64,000 nt of DNA from Kondoa malvinella (Eukaryota; Basidiomycota; Agaricostilbomycetes; Agaricostilbales; Kondoaceae): assembly GCA_039545315.1 (NCBI GenBank), contig BCIM01000003.1:859799-923798 (forward strand), in the 5' to 3' direction. The notes beneath the pieces were generated by a model, which did no database searches, had not been told where the DNA came from, and saw only the letters and a program-made list of their open reading frames with translations. Positions 11,958 through 23,159 of this stretch are shown here, piece after piece. Position 1 is the first letter of the stretch. Every line of letters begins with the position of its first letter. The position numbers were made by a program, and so were the translations under genes.

Positions 11958-13777
11958 TCAAACTTCATTCTTTCCCCACTCACTCCCAACTTCAGACTGA
12001 TCAGGTGTCGCTCGACCGTTAGCGACCTGTTTGCAGTTCAGCTTTGTACAGCTGAGAAGCAAGAGAACTCACGTATAGGTCCATTCTGGGCATAGAGATG
12101 ATGCTCGGGTATCGATGTAGTGACCTGGCCGTCTCGTGTGTCTGCCCATCTGCTGCAGAACTCATTCTTTTGGGTATAGCTGGTTCCGCCTGTAATATCT
12201 CCGCTTCTTCGTGCACGGGCGGAGCGACCAATTGATGGGGATGTGAGAGCGATGTCCTCCGCAGCGCTTCTGCTGCTGATGTAGGCAGAGAACTTCGTCT
12301 AGTGTTGATGAGGGAACTTCGACGATTCGGGATAAATGCTGCTGGGATATCTGTGCTTGATCGAGGCGAAGCAGCAGTAGCGAAAGTCGAAGATGAGGGT
12401 GTGGAGGTATGCCCTTGCTGACCTTTTGAGATGGAGTTGGCGCAGCTTTCGTACACTGTCGACCCGTTGCTGGGCGTTCGAGCGAGTTGTATGCTTTCGT
12501 AATCCCTCTCGCTTTGAAGCACTTCCCGAGTTTCGCTGATGCTATCTGCTTCATCGAGCCTACGGGGAGGCAGTCTGTATGTCGAAGGCTGTACAGACGA
12601 TGCCAAAGATGCCAAAGAGCTATTCAGCGCATTGGGTGAGAAACTGCTACCGGTGTGGCTCGTATGGCTGCTGAAGGAATAGGCTTGAGGCGGAGGAGAG
12701 ACGCTACTCGAGCTTGTTGAACGTCGAGACAAAGAAGGTCGAGATTGATGGAATGGTAGCTTGCCGAGGTAATTGGGATGATCAGGCGAATAGTCAGGAA
12801 AGTTGGTTTCTTGCGAGAATGACACATGGAGACCAGGACTGGCCCATGTTGCGCTTCTTTGTAGAGGTACAGAGCCGTGGTCGTACATGGCGAATCCGAG
12901 TCCAGTCACAGGCAGGTCATCGATGGTCTCTGGCAAAGGCTGTTCGACCTCATTCCCGATACCGTACGTCGGCCTCTTCGTTGCTGCAACAATCTCTTCT
13001 CCGTCATCTCCGTAATGCGCTGGAGCAGATCGCCTTCGGCCCTTGGAATGAAATGAAAGCAAAGACCTGCTGCTGTGATTGTGCTTGAGGTCAACGTTCC
13101 ATGCTGGATCATCTTTTGCGTTTGGCAGCTCTGGCGAGACTTGCGCAGAGACCATCCTAAGCCATTGTCGACTACGTTTCGACCGTTTTGCCAACTTGAA
13201 GCCAATGACAAGGAGCACTAAAGTGGCTAGTACGGAGCACTGCAGGATGGGACATATAAGTCATACTCCACGAGTGGGAAGCTGTGTAACCTGCCAGACT
13301 AGCGATAACTGCAATCTTCCATGGTGAACTTTCGCTAGACTGCTCCGCTTGCTGCTGCCTCTTGAAGTGCCTGTCTGAACCTTCTGGATGTTGCACCACA
13401 TATTCTCCAATGTGGGGACCATCATTCGCTGTCGAAGAGCATCGCGAGGCCTAAATAAGCGCATAAATATGATAAGGTAGGCATTAATTTCCCCACAAGC
13501 GGCCAGGGACATACAGAGTATAGTAGAGAGGTGCCAGATGCATATTGACAGGTCTCATCGCTCAATGAAATCACCGCCCAGCGCTTCCCGTCCACGCAAA
13601 TGTGTTCAGGTATCGAACGATATTCTAAAGTCGAAGGCACTTGTTGTATCTCGGTTGGGCGGTCATCAAGCATATCCAAAGTCGCTGCACAGCAGATAGG
13701 GCAGACGAAAAAGCGCCATTACCGCTCAAGGCATCGCGAAACGTGGACAAGAAGTAAGAAGAAGGTTTCACTTCCAT
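11958..13777 (-). CDS. Unrecognised single-pass membrane protein with long Ser-rich tail
   Basis: I do not recognise the family. The reconstructed protein has about 115 N-terminal residues with a few cysteines (HICVDGKRW, DETCQYASG), one hydrophobic helix WKIAVIASLA joined by an intron to TLVLLVIGFKLAKRSKR, and a tail of about 400 residues rich in Ser, Pro and Arg (RRSSLINTRRSSLPTSA, SLSRRSTSSSSVS). The positive KLAKRSKR flank suggests the tail is cytosolic. Introns: 38 nt near 13690-13727, one near 13450-13512, one near 13220-13283, and a likely last one of 46 nt near 12025-12070 that would replace the end KAELQTGR (stop 12019) by a 17-residue end stopping at 11958. Start 13777 or 13828 uncertain; no signal peptide seen. 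Possibly a cell-wall sensor or scaffold, but that is a guess. Confidence 0.6.
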
Positions 13778-14123
13778 TACGCCATCAGTGGTGCCACGAT
13801 ACCCACGCCAGCTCTTGCTATGCGCCAATCAAAATGCGGTGTCTATACTGTACTTAATTCGCAAACTGGCAAAGGTTTAAATCAGGATAAATGATGAGCA
13901 ATCTTATAGCTGACTCACATGGCTCTAATGAATGATGTTCGGCGTCTCAGCTGGCCCTTCTGACCACCTCGGATGATACAGAAGCCTGCTTATGGCCAAA
14001 CTTTACCTAAAGCCAAATCAGCCTCCGGTCGAATACAACTTAACAATACTTACTGCTCTAGTCTCTGCAATCAGTCCAGCTGATCCATGCCTTTCGCCAA
14101 TTATTATTTGCCCGACAGATTTT
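13778..14123. other. Intergenic, upstream of membrane protein and downstream of CTU1
   Basis: Both flanking genes are on the minus strand, so this holds the promoter/5' leader of the membrane-protein gene and the CTU1 3' end. Short plus-strand frames here lack any recognisable motif. Nothing else seen. Confidence 0.4.
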
Positions 14124-15363
14124 TCATGCAGCCTCAACCTGCTCCTTCACGCTCATTCCCAACGAAGTTCCCTTGTTCTCAGCCACGAAACCTGTCTTCT
14201 CCCTATTCTTTTCTCTGCGTCCAATATCCAGCTTCGCAACTCCCAAGTTCAACGTATCCAAAAGCATACAAGCCTGACATAGCTTCTGACTGCTCATACT
14301 CCCGCACCGCTCGCATACCCTGGACGTAGGTCTTCGAACATCCTTCTTGACCATTGACCCGATACATTCGCCTGAATAGATAATGTCGATGATTGCTGAT
14401 GGTCGAGCGGCTTCTAGGTCTTTTACAAGAGCACGAGCATGCCCTCGGTAAGCGGTGGGTGAGTAGATGCATTCTGTTGAGTGGTAGTCGAGTTTCTGTG
14501 CAAATGTGAGTCAGGAGTCGATAGGATCTAGCATAAAGATTACCTTGAAGTACGCATACCTGTGTATCGACTGTTAGCGAATGCAAAAATAGTCAAATTA
14601 TAGGGACATACATGACTATCTCCTTCTCGTACGCATACTTGAAAGGCTTGCTTCGCTTCACAGTATCACCAGAGTCACCGCCTGTCGTTATCGCAGTGCA
14701 TCGTTCTACTCGTGCGATATCCCCTCGCAGAACTGGAGCAGGTTCAGCAGGGACCAGATGGAGAACAAGGTGACTGGCCATTCATGAGCACTGTCTCTGC
14801 TACATCATCCGCATTGTGACCAGTGACAATATGCTCGACTTGCAGTATATCGCCTCCCTTGTCTAGCGCTTGTCTTCGGAAAACACCACAATATGTGCCT
14901 GTTCCCTCAGTGAGCTTATACGGCTATGTCCAGCAGTCCAGTACGTACAGTTGCCCTTCTTGCCTGTCTCTTGCACGACTTTGTCCATAGTCCAACCTCC
15001 ATAAAGCTCATCATAGCTCAAAATCTTGAGCGGCAACTGATATTGCTCTGCATTCCTCTTGACCGTATCCAAACTGGCATCCCGATATCCAGCAATCCCT
15101 TCATCAATGCTCAACAAACACATGTCCAAACCATAATCGTACCGCTCGTTGAGCAAAGTCATGATATGCGCTAAGACGGTCGAATCTTTACCGCCACTTG
15201 CTGCTATGCCAACGCGCTCTCCCCGACGGAAGAGACCAGTGTTGGCGATTGTGTTGTGGATTTCGGTCTCAAAGACTTTGAAGAAACATGCTCGACAGAC
15301 AGATTGACCCGTTTTTGGTCGCTTTAGGATCGCTCGAGCGTCGCAAAGTGCACAAGGGGCCAT
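14124..15363 (-). CDS. CTU1: Cytoplasmic tRNA 2-thiolation protein 1
   Basis: Ncs6/Ctu1 thiolates the wobble uridine (mcm5s2U34) of Lys, Glu and Gln tRNAs with Ctu2 and sulfur from Urm1. Start at 15363 gives MAPCALC, matching the family's N-terminal zinc site ([23 protein letters not shown]); an upstream in-frame Met at 15447 would add 28 atypical residues. Seen in order: ETEIHNTI, the PP-loop [81 protein letters not shown], and the C-terminal [16 protein letters not shown] zinc cluster. Ends KEQVEAA. At least four introns. Full-length by family standards (about 350 residues). Confidence 0.95.
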
Positions 15364-15528
15364 TCTCAGGTATACTGGAGCTGGTATAGGCTGGCTGGTA
15401 TCAGTTGATATGGGTAGTAGCTTTTGAAGCACGTCGAATGGGAGCAAGTGAAATTTAACATGAAGTGGTCACGTAATGATTCCTCTAGTGAAAACCTCTA
15501 ATAGTACAGCATACTGTCCTCACCCAAA

Positions 15529-16848
15529 TCAACCACCAAACCGAGCCAACCTTCTTCTGCGCATCTCATCAATACTAGGCTCGTCCTCAAACCAGCTATC
15601 CTCAGACTTGGGTTCCTCTTCCTCTTTCTCCCTCTTACGATCCTCTTCCTCTTCCTCATCCTCCAAATCTTCAGGCCTAATCACTTGCTCATCCTCCAAG
15701 GAAGCTTTCAAAGCCAACCTCAACATTTCTTCCTCGTCCAAACCCATATCCGTCGGTTTCTCAGGGCTTGCGATTCTTCGTCGACGAGAAGGTCGATCTT
15801 CGTCTGAATCACCACTTTCTGATCTTGTTCGAGCGCGAGAAGTGGATGGAGAGGCTGATGCTGGGGCAAAGCCAGAATAAGCGAGATGGGCATTAGAGAT
15901 GAAATAATCGTCGGCTGGTGAATGAGGTAGATGAGATTGATGTGGTATTACGCCGTCGGCGTCGTAGGGCTGTATGGCGAATACTTGATAGCCTGTGCGA
16001 AATAAGTGTAAGCGAATTGAAACAACAGTGCAAAAGAAGAAGCAGGCAGGTGTTAAAAGAATGACAAGAAGTAGTAGAGGAGGAGCACGAACGCAGAAGG
16101 CTAATTACCTTCTCGCTGAGCCTGATGTATTGACATGCCTAAATAAAGCTTGGACACTCGTTCAGGTTGCGGCAGAAAGCTATTAAGGTTGAAGAAGAGG
16201 TCTGAATTGCCAGCGAAACGTCGTACTGTCCCCTAGTTCAGCCATCACATTCACAGACGAATAGGCCAAAAAGACGAACTCGTGAACCAATGCTGCGCTA
16301 GATTAAGCAAGAAAGCTTCCTGTTGCTCTGGATACTCTTGATACGGCGCCATATCTTGACTTGCCCAATTCACCAACCTCAAGCCGACCACTTCGAGCGC
16401 TTTCTCAATCACCGCAACGGAAAAGAAGCCCGTGTCATTCGCATTCTGTACAGTTCAGTCTGCATCCACCTTATACAAAGGATAGGAGAGAAGAGCTGTA
16501 CCTGATTTCGGTCCTGCATAGCTTCGCCATCATCTAGCGTAGCAGCTTCAAGCTGATCCAACTCTGTAGCAATGTTTGCTAATTCGCTCGAGCTGAACAA
16601 AGAGGTCTGTAACAAGCTATTCAAAGCGTGCTGTATCACTTTATCAGCTCGATACAAGGGGGGAAAGATGCTTAGCTGACCTGCGCGCAAAGCATTGAAC
16701 CCTTTAGAAGCTCAGCTTTTGGCTTGCCCGGGACAGTGGGGAAGGCATACTTCTTCTTGTTTCTGCGACACAACGTAAGGTCTTGGACAGCTCATACTGC
16801 AGTAAGGACGTAAATACTCACTTCGTGGTAAATCTGCGACAAGTCCAT
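15529..16848 (-). CDS. Ataxin-3-like Josephin deubiquitinase
   Basis: Cysteine deubiquitinase with an N-terminal Josephin domain and a C-terminal ubiquitin-interacting motif. The first exons are tiny: MDLSQIYHE, KQEE, GSMLCAQ, then HALNSLLQ, so the Gln-Cys part of the active site is split by three introns. Catalytic residues by alignment to human ATXN3: Gln in HEKQEE, Cys in MLCAQH, His in QHWFT, Asn in FFNLNS. DTGFFSVAVIEKALEV and LYLGMSIHQAQREG complete the Josephin core. The tail has an Arg/Ser stretch, a UIM (LDEEEMLRLALKASLED), an acidic run and ends [10 protein letters not shown]. The HWFT-to-RRFAG intron (GTTCGT donor) was chosen because it restores HWFTIRRFAG. Divergent from the next gene by 183 bp. 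Confidence 0.92.
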
Positions 16849-17031
16849 TGCGACTAATGGTGTTGCTGCGAGACTACACTGTTCGGTATAAGGTGCAGAA
16901 GGTCTGGTATGAGACTACAGTGTGGTATGGTTAATGCTGTTGTGTGGCAGTTGAAGAGAGAGAGCGTCGTCATTTCGAATTTCTCGAGACCCTTGACGCG
17001 AAACCGTGACTCGTGCTAGTGCTCGACAGCC

Positions 17032-18375
17032 ATGGCAGCTCAACTCGAGACTGCAACGCGCAGCCCAAAGTATCCAATGAAGATCAGCGAAGGAGACGTG
17101 CGTGCAATGCCGCTCTCAGCGTTCTGCCTTGAACTCACAACTTTGCAGGGTCAAGACATTGACGAGTTCCTGGCGAAATACGCACCTTCGTCCAATCAAG
17201 CGACTGTGACCAACGCTGAGGGAGAAACTGTGCCTACAGATTGGATCTGGTGTCGAAGAGCCAGCAAGGATGCTGAGCGAAGTCAGTGCTGCTCTACGTG
17301 GTAATGTATGCGTGCTCATTATGTGCAGTGTCTGAGCAACAACATGACGACATGGTGGCTCAAGCTGCTGCGATTGAAGAAGAGCTCCGCACCAAGTGTT
17401 CAGAGATTGACGCCAACGATGACATTCCCGTCGTTAGCACAGCTTTCTTTCCTGTTGTCTTAGCATACTGACAGCAACTTTGGGCTGACAGAGAGCCTCG
17501 AAAGCAAAAGGCAAATCCAAAGCCCAACATCGGGCTGAACAACACGCAGCAACTAAAGAACAGTTCAAACAACTCGCAGAGTCTACAGGCATGAAGTCGG
17601 GCAAGTTCTTGTTCTATCCTACCGACGAGAACTGTGATGCGCAATGGGGAAAAATTGTGAAAGCCATGCTGGAGCCAGAGGGCAAGCTGAGGCAGTCTCC
17701 GTAAGGTATATCCTTGAGTTGAGAGTTTGATCTCATTCTATGATAGGGTGTTCGTTGCCAAGATTGCCAGTACGCTCGATGAAGGCCAGAAGGTAGGCAT
17801 TTTTTCGCGTTGGACTCTCGTAGCTGACACATCCTCCAGACAAGAGTGATCTGCGTCTACATACGAGATTCATTCGATTTTGCCTCTGTGAAACAAACTT
17901 TCATCGTACGTCTTGTCCAACTCCATCATTCGATCAAGCCTAAGAAGAAGTCATGAAGACATTGGTCAAAGAAGTTCACATGGTACCAAATTCGTTCAAA
18001 GCTGATGTCTACACTTATGCTGGTGCGTCCTACATTACTTTGTCGCACTAATGAGTCTCAAAAGTTACCAAACAGGCATAATGTCTACACACCCGAGCAA
18101 GATCAAGAGCACTATCTGGGACATGAAGGATTGCATGCCCAAGAAAGAGATTGACGTAAGTTTCCTTCTTTTATCCTGCATCGATTCTTGCATGTAAAAC
18201 AGGGCAATACGCTGACACAATGTCAAAACAGGACTTTTTCGAAAGCCTCAAAACTGCACCAGCTCAGAAGACTGTGGAGAACGAATCTAAAAGAGCGCTT
18301 GCTACTGGAGGCTTTGATGCAGAGAGCGAGACGGAAGATGAAGAAGAACCGCCTGCCAAAAAGGCGAAAAAGTGA
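17032..18375 (+). CDS. DUF1917/BLES03-like protein, copy A
   Basis: Likely member of the UPF0696/DUF1917 (C11orf68/BLES03) family, whose human member has an eIF4E-like fold; function unknown. Spliced text: KISEGD, GQDIDEFLAKYAPSS, TDWIWCRR, SGKFLFYPTD, DAQWGKIVKAML, VFVAKIAS, RVICVYIRDSFDF, LVKEVHMVPNSFKAD, YTYAGIMSTHPSKI. The C-terminus is acidic then basic (ETEDEEEPPAKKAKK), which could act as a nuclear localisation signal. About eight introns; the first (17098-17149) is absent from copy B. Followed in tandem by copy B, 213 bp downstream. Family call is from motif memory and should be treated as moderate. Confidence 0.72.
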
Positions 18376-18588
18376 TGTGGTCATCTGGGCGCGAATGGTT
18401 TGTGCTTGTTTATACCCTCATGGTATTCTGATAGTCGTTGCATTGTACATCTCAACACTCAAAACAAGCTTGCTTTGCATCGCTTTGGCTCAGTCCAAGA
18501 GCTAAAGACGCGCTCGGACGCGCTCAAGTCGCGTTGATGTTCCTCTCTCCTAAACGAGCACTGCATGTAACGAGCTTTCAACGCGGCA

Positions 18589-19987
18589 ATGGCAGACCAA
18601 ACTGGACAGCCTCAGCTAGTTACTGGATTTCCTAGATACCCATTGGAGATTCGCGAGGGTGATGGACAAAGTATCGACTCCTTTTTAGCCAGAGTAGTGC
18701 TCGTACCAGCTCGATGAGGCCTGATTCGCTAACTCCGTGCGACTTCAGTACCCGCCTTCCTGGAATCTCGCGAAAGTGCCGAACGATTATGGCGAAACGG
18801 TGGAAACGGACTGGATCTGGTGTAGACGAGGTGCAAAGGACAAAGTAGACAGCAGTGAGTTCCCTTTGTGAGGATGAACTTGCGCTGATGAGTATGCAGT
18901 GTCGGACGAGCAGCACAACGAGGTCATGAAGAGGGCAATGAAGATTGAAGCCGAGCTGCTTGCGAACTGTCAAGCTATTGCTGCAGACGACAACATTCCA
19001 AAAGTAAGCCTCATCACTAAAACCCATTGACAGATGTGAAAGATGCTACAGCGTGCGAGTAAGGCAAGAGGCAAGTCGAAAGCCCAACTTCGAGCGGAAC
19101 AGCACGACAGGACTCGCGAGCAGTTCCAAAGACTGGCAGAAGAGACTGGCATCATCTCTGGCAAATTCCTCTTCTATCCTACAGATGTTGCTTGTGATGC
19201 GCAACGGGAGCGAGTCGTCTCAGCGATGCTATCTCCTGATGGAGCTCTGAGGGACTCTCCGTTTGTCTTCCCCTTGATCATGTTTAGGTGGCTAAGGTTG
19301 GCGATAGCGTCACTACCGCGAAGATCGCTACCACGCGAGACCTTGATGCGGTCTGCTCCTAGCTTTCATGCTCATTCGGAGCTCATCAATGAGACAGAAT
19401 TGGCCAACGCGCGCTATATGTGTCTATGCCAAAGACTCCTACGACTTTGCGACCTTGCAGGAGATCTATCACGTCTGTCTCCGTCGCTTTCAGACCTTAC
19501 GAATATCGAATACTGACATTTTGAACAGAAACTCGTAAAGGGCGTGCACCTCGTTCCTAACTCTTTCGAAGCCGACATTTGTGAGTGCCTCGACTGGCTG
19601 CTAGCCTCGAGCTGATCCAAGCATAGTCACGTACGCAGGCATTATGACGGGGCACGAAAGCAAAATCAAGCCGACCATCTGGAACGGGAAAGATTTTATG
19701 CCAAAGCAAGAGATGCAGGTCAGTCTTCTCGCCTACCGCTTCGCATCTTTCTTGCGGAACGGGTCTGACATTGGTCGCAGGACTTCTTCAACAGCCTCAA
19801 AGCCCCATCAGCAGCAAAAACGCAGGAGAACGAAAGCAGGCGCGCCTTGGTTCGTGGTAGCTTTGAAGACGAGAGCGGTAGCGAGACAGAGAGTGAGGTG
19901 GAAGATGACAAGGATACGCCTGGCAGCGAGACCGAGGATGAGATCGAACCACCTCCAAAGCGACTCAAGAAGAGCCAGGTTGCATAG
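18589..19987 (+). CDS. DUF1917/BLES03-like protein, copy B (tandem paralogue)
   Basis: Paralogue of copy A with the same motif order: PLEIREGDGQSIDSFLAR, ETDWIWCRRGAKD, SGKFLFYPTD, RAICVYAKDSYDF, LVKGVHLVPNSFEAD, FTYAGIMTGHESKI, and an acidic/basic tail ending PPPKRLKKSQVA. There is no intron at the copy A first-intron site (REGD/GQ is continuous); instead one lies after FLAR (about 18691-18751). The frame between RDSPF and VAKVGDSV is only restored by removing 23 nt (19264-19286, GT...TTTAG), so this is either an ultra-short intron or a frameshift. Downstream splices again match copy A. Its 3' end faces TRK at 91 bp. Confidence 0.7.
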
Positions 19988-20078
19988 TAAGGCGAGGTAG
20001 TTATATGCGTGAGATACCCTTGCATGATATCGGGCAGTAGTACAGACAATTTACATTGTATACACCTTTAGCACAAGT

Positions 20079-22598
20079 CTATGGTTCGTTTCTAAGTTCC
20101 GCTGCCAGCCCGGTCTCGGTCTTCTGTTCTACCTTGTCGCCCGCATCGCTAAGTTGACTTGGTAGCATGGTTGCGCGGTCAATATCTAGTGGTAGGGCGC
20201 GTGTCCTTCCGCGAATCATGAGCGCTAGCAGCACTATCTTGGATATGATCCGGAAAGAGCCGCAGAACGAGGTATCCGCCTGCTCTCGTGTCAGAGAGTG
20301 AAGTCGAAAGGCGATGATGAGGACACTGACATAAGGCAAGCCGAGTGACAATCCAGCGTTGGCGTAGGCTGAAACTGACTCGTACAGGACAGAGTATATG
20401 TTGAAACTATTCGCCGTCAGTAAAGGCTGGTCGCTTGCTGACATTACTTACTATTGCTCTTCGTCATTCTGCAAATTGACTCGTTCGACTATTGTAATGA
20501 TCCACGAGCACAGCATGATATACCACATGTCATCTGCTCAAATTCGTTACAAGCGGCGGGACAAAGTCTGAGCAGACATACAAGCTAGCTGATCTTTCAT
20601 ATGGGTGACCTGCAGCACGAGTGTCAAAGAAGACACAGAGAAGGTATATCTGGGCTTACGACATAAGATCGTTGCGCAGATAAGCGTTTGCTTTCCTCTT
20701 TGAAAGAGTGCGCATCTGAATCGTTTTCAATGCCGATAGATCGCTCTTCGTATATGCTACGAGTCAATTGAGCTCAATTCATCTCTCGCTTCAATGTAGC
20801 CTACTTAGTAGCACGAATTGTCATTGCGAGTGGGAAGATAGCGAAGTAAATCTGCACATGTCGTTAGCTCAATAGCTGTGATTCTACTAATAGGTGACTC
20901 GCCATGAACAGGGAGAGGATATGCTCAGCTACTCGAAAGATGAGTCACTTTGTCGGACTAGGCATGGAGGGAAACTCACATGGAGCAAGAGCCGAATTAC
21001 TGACTACAGTAAAGCCAGCCGAGCGAATTGCAATTGCCTGTACCAGGCCGTCGATCACACTCGCGCCAGCCGGTAGGCTGTACACGGCCCTACAAACCAC
21101 ATTGTCAGTCATGCATAGGGTCATTTCGAGTTGATCCTACGGATTGCCAATGTTCAGGACGAAGAAGCAAACCCAGTCGATCGAGACCATTATCAGTGTG
21201 ACAATACCCAAGATCCATGTCTCGTATGTCTGCCCAATTTTCAGCAGATCATGAGAAAGCAGGACTCGAACTGACAGGAAATAGCATATAGTAGATTCTT
21301 CTAGGATGGTCAAGCAGTAGCTCTTCAAAGACATGAGCGAACCGAAGTTGCTATTGAAGAGGCTGCAGACTTACGCAAGTCTCGTCTGAGACCAATATAC
21401 TTTCGAGGTAAAAGGGATTTGACGAGCCATAAGTCGAATCTCAACAGAACAGGGAATAGCATGTTACCGAACAGCATGAGGAAAACTGCCGGGACGAGCA
21501 GGATGTAGCTCTCGTAGAAGTTTGCGAGCGAGTTATCGGTCAGACTCAGGCCCACGTTATTGAACAAGGAGGAGACGGTAAAGATGGAGAACCAGGTCGA
21601 GCTAAAGGTAGTAAAGTTCTGTGGATAAGCACTCCTTTAGTGATGAACGTGAATGATAGCGGACGAGGGCGAACCTGATCGTATTTCGTTGTAGCAGCGT
21701 AATACGGCGCGATGATGGCAGAAGCGAAAAGCTCTTCACACACACCACAGTGAGATCAGGCTAAGGCTGCATTTGGGAAACACCTACGCGCAGATAGCCA
21801 ATACAAAGCGATAGCCACCAGCAAAATATTCATCGCGCCCATCTCTTGCCTTGTCAGCCTTTCATGCTCTTCGACACTGGCACCTTGAAACTGCGATTGC
21901 GGACCAACGACTTCGTTGATGTTGAATGCAGCGTCTTGTTGATCCTTTGGCTTGCCAGCTAGCCGTTGTTTCAAGTGAGAATGACCAAGCCGAACTAGAA
22001 ATGCTGCAGGATTTGGCCAGGACCCTCTATCGTATGCATTTGTTGTTGGAACGCGAGCTAAGGTAGGCGTGCGTTGTGATTTAGTTTGTTGAATATCGTT
22101 GCCCTCCATAGCAGTATTTTGGCTCTCTTGTGAAGGGGTTGATGAAGGGCTTTCTGCTTCTCCGTCGATGACTTTGTTCTTGTTAACCGATTTCTTACTT
22201 CTTTCTTGGTCCAACTTGCGAAGAGCTCGACCAAATGAGACTCTTCTGACAGCCAGCATGATCCATGATACAGTAATCGGATTCCCAAAGAGCCAGAGGA
22301 GCATAAGAAGAGTTTGCTGCCAAGTAGTTAACGGCGACAGAATGATTGTGTTCAGACCCGTGGTCGTGAGAGCACTTGCGGTCATGAATAGCCCATTGAT
22401 ATAGCTGACTCCTGAAGGATCGGAAGCATAGAATATAGCACCGGATACGAGAGGAGCCTATCCATTGGCTCATTCAGCGACACGGGCTAGCAACTTTACT
22501 AAGCCACCTACGAAGATGCCTACTGCGATATGAAAGCGGTAGAAGGAATTGACGCCTAGGTTGCTTTTCATGCCTTTCTTGAACAGAGCCATTGTCAT
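20079..22598 (-). CDS. TRK1: TRK-type high-affinity potassium transporter
   Basis: Plasma-membrane K+ uptake protein of the TRK/HKT superfamily with four M1-P-M2 repeats. The short N-terminus leads to NSFYRFHIAVGIFVG and, after an intron, PLVSGAIFYASDPSGVSY. Pore-loop segments seen: TASALTTTGLNTIILSP (first), FNNVGLSLTDNSLANFYE (second), and SAYANAGLSLGLP (fourth); the third lies in the exons around 20.9-21.1 kb. A hydrophilic linker (RALRKLDQERSKKSVNKN through QEMGAMNILLVAIA, about 130 residues) is far shorter than the loop of budding-yeast Trk1. Ends LAAELRNEP. About ten introns. Start chosen at 22598 (MTMALFKKGMKSN); an open frame continues to 22712. Confidence 0.88.
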
Positions 22599-23159
22599 AT
22601 CTGAGTCATTCTTGAGCACTAGGTAGTCTATACGGACGCTTCGTAAAGCTTTAGGGCGCCGAATCCGACAAAGCAGGCACTGTTGCGGATATTTGTGATC
22701 TTGGCAATTCAAACTAAAGCAGCGCGAAGGAGACCAGGTAGCTTGTTGCAGAGCGATAGAAGGCAGCCAAGTGGACAGATACAGATCACGCAGAAATATA
22801 TAGAGCCGCCGTGCAAGATTCCAGATGTTTGGTCAACGACATCCAAGAGCGAAATAACATGGATGCATAGCACTTCTGCTGGCTCTCCTCGTAGACCTTA
22901 CACACACGGATTACGACAGGAGAGCAAAAGAAACAAGACAGGCTGATTTCTGCCTTTCATGATACGAAAGCGCAAGAAAGCGCAAGTGAAGATTATCAGC
23001 CGCTGTCGCCTGTCTGAGTACGAGTTGCTCGTGTGGCCCCAATCCGTTCCTTGCCATTTCTTACGTTTCGTATGACCATCCGAATCTTCTGCACTTTTAC
23101 GTTCTTCCAAAACCCAAACACATGATGCTCTCTTCGTATTTGCTCTATCCTTATCCATC
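22599..23159. promoter_or_regulatory. Divergent intergenic region, TRK / MFS transporter
   Basis: Contains the promoters of both the potassium transporter (minus) and the MFS transporter (plus). No further gene recognised; small frames here have no known motif. Confidence 0.4.

Noticed and set aside
14087..14329. Plus-strand frames opposite the CTU1 3' end
   Set aside because: They are antisense to the conserved [16 protein letters not shown] zinc cluster of CTU1.
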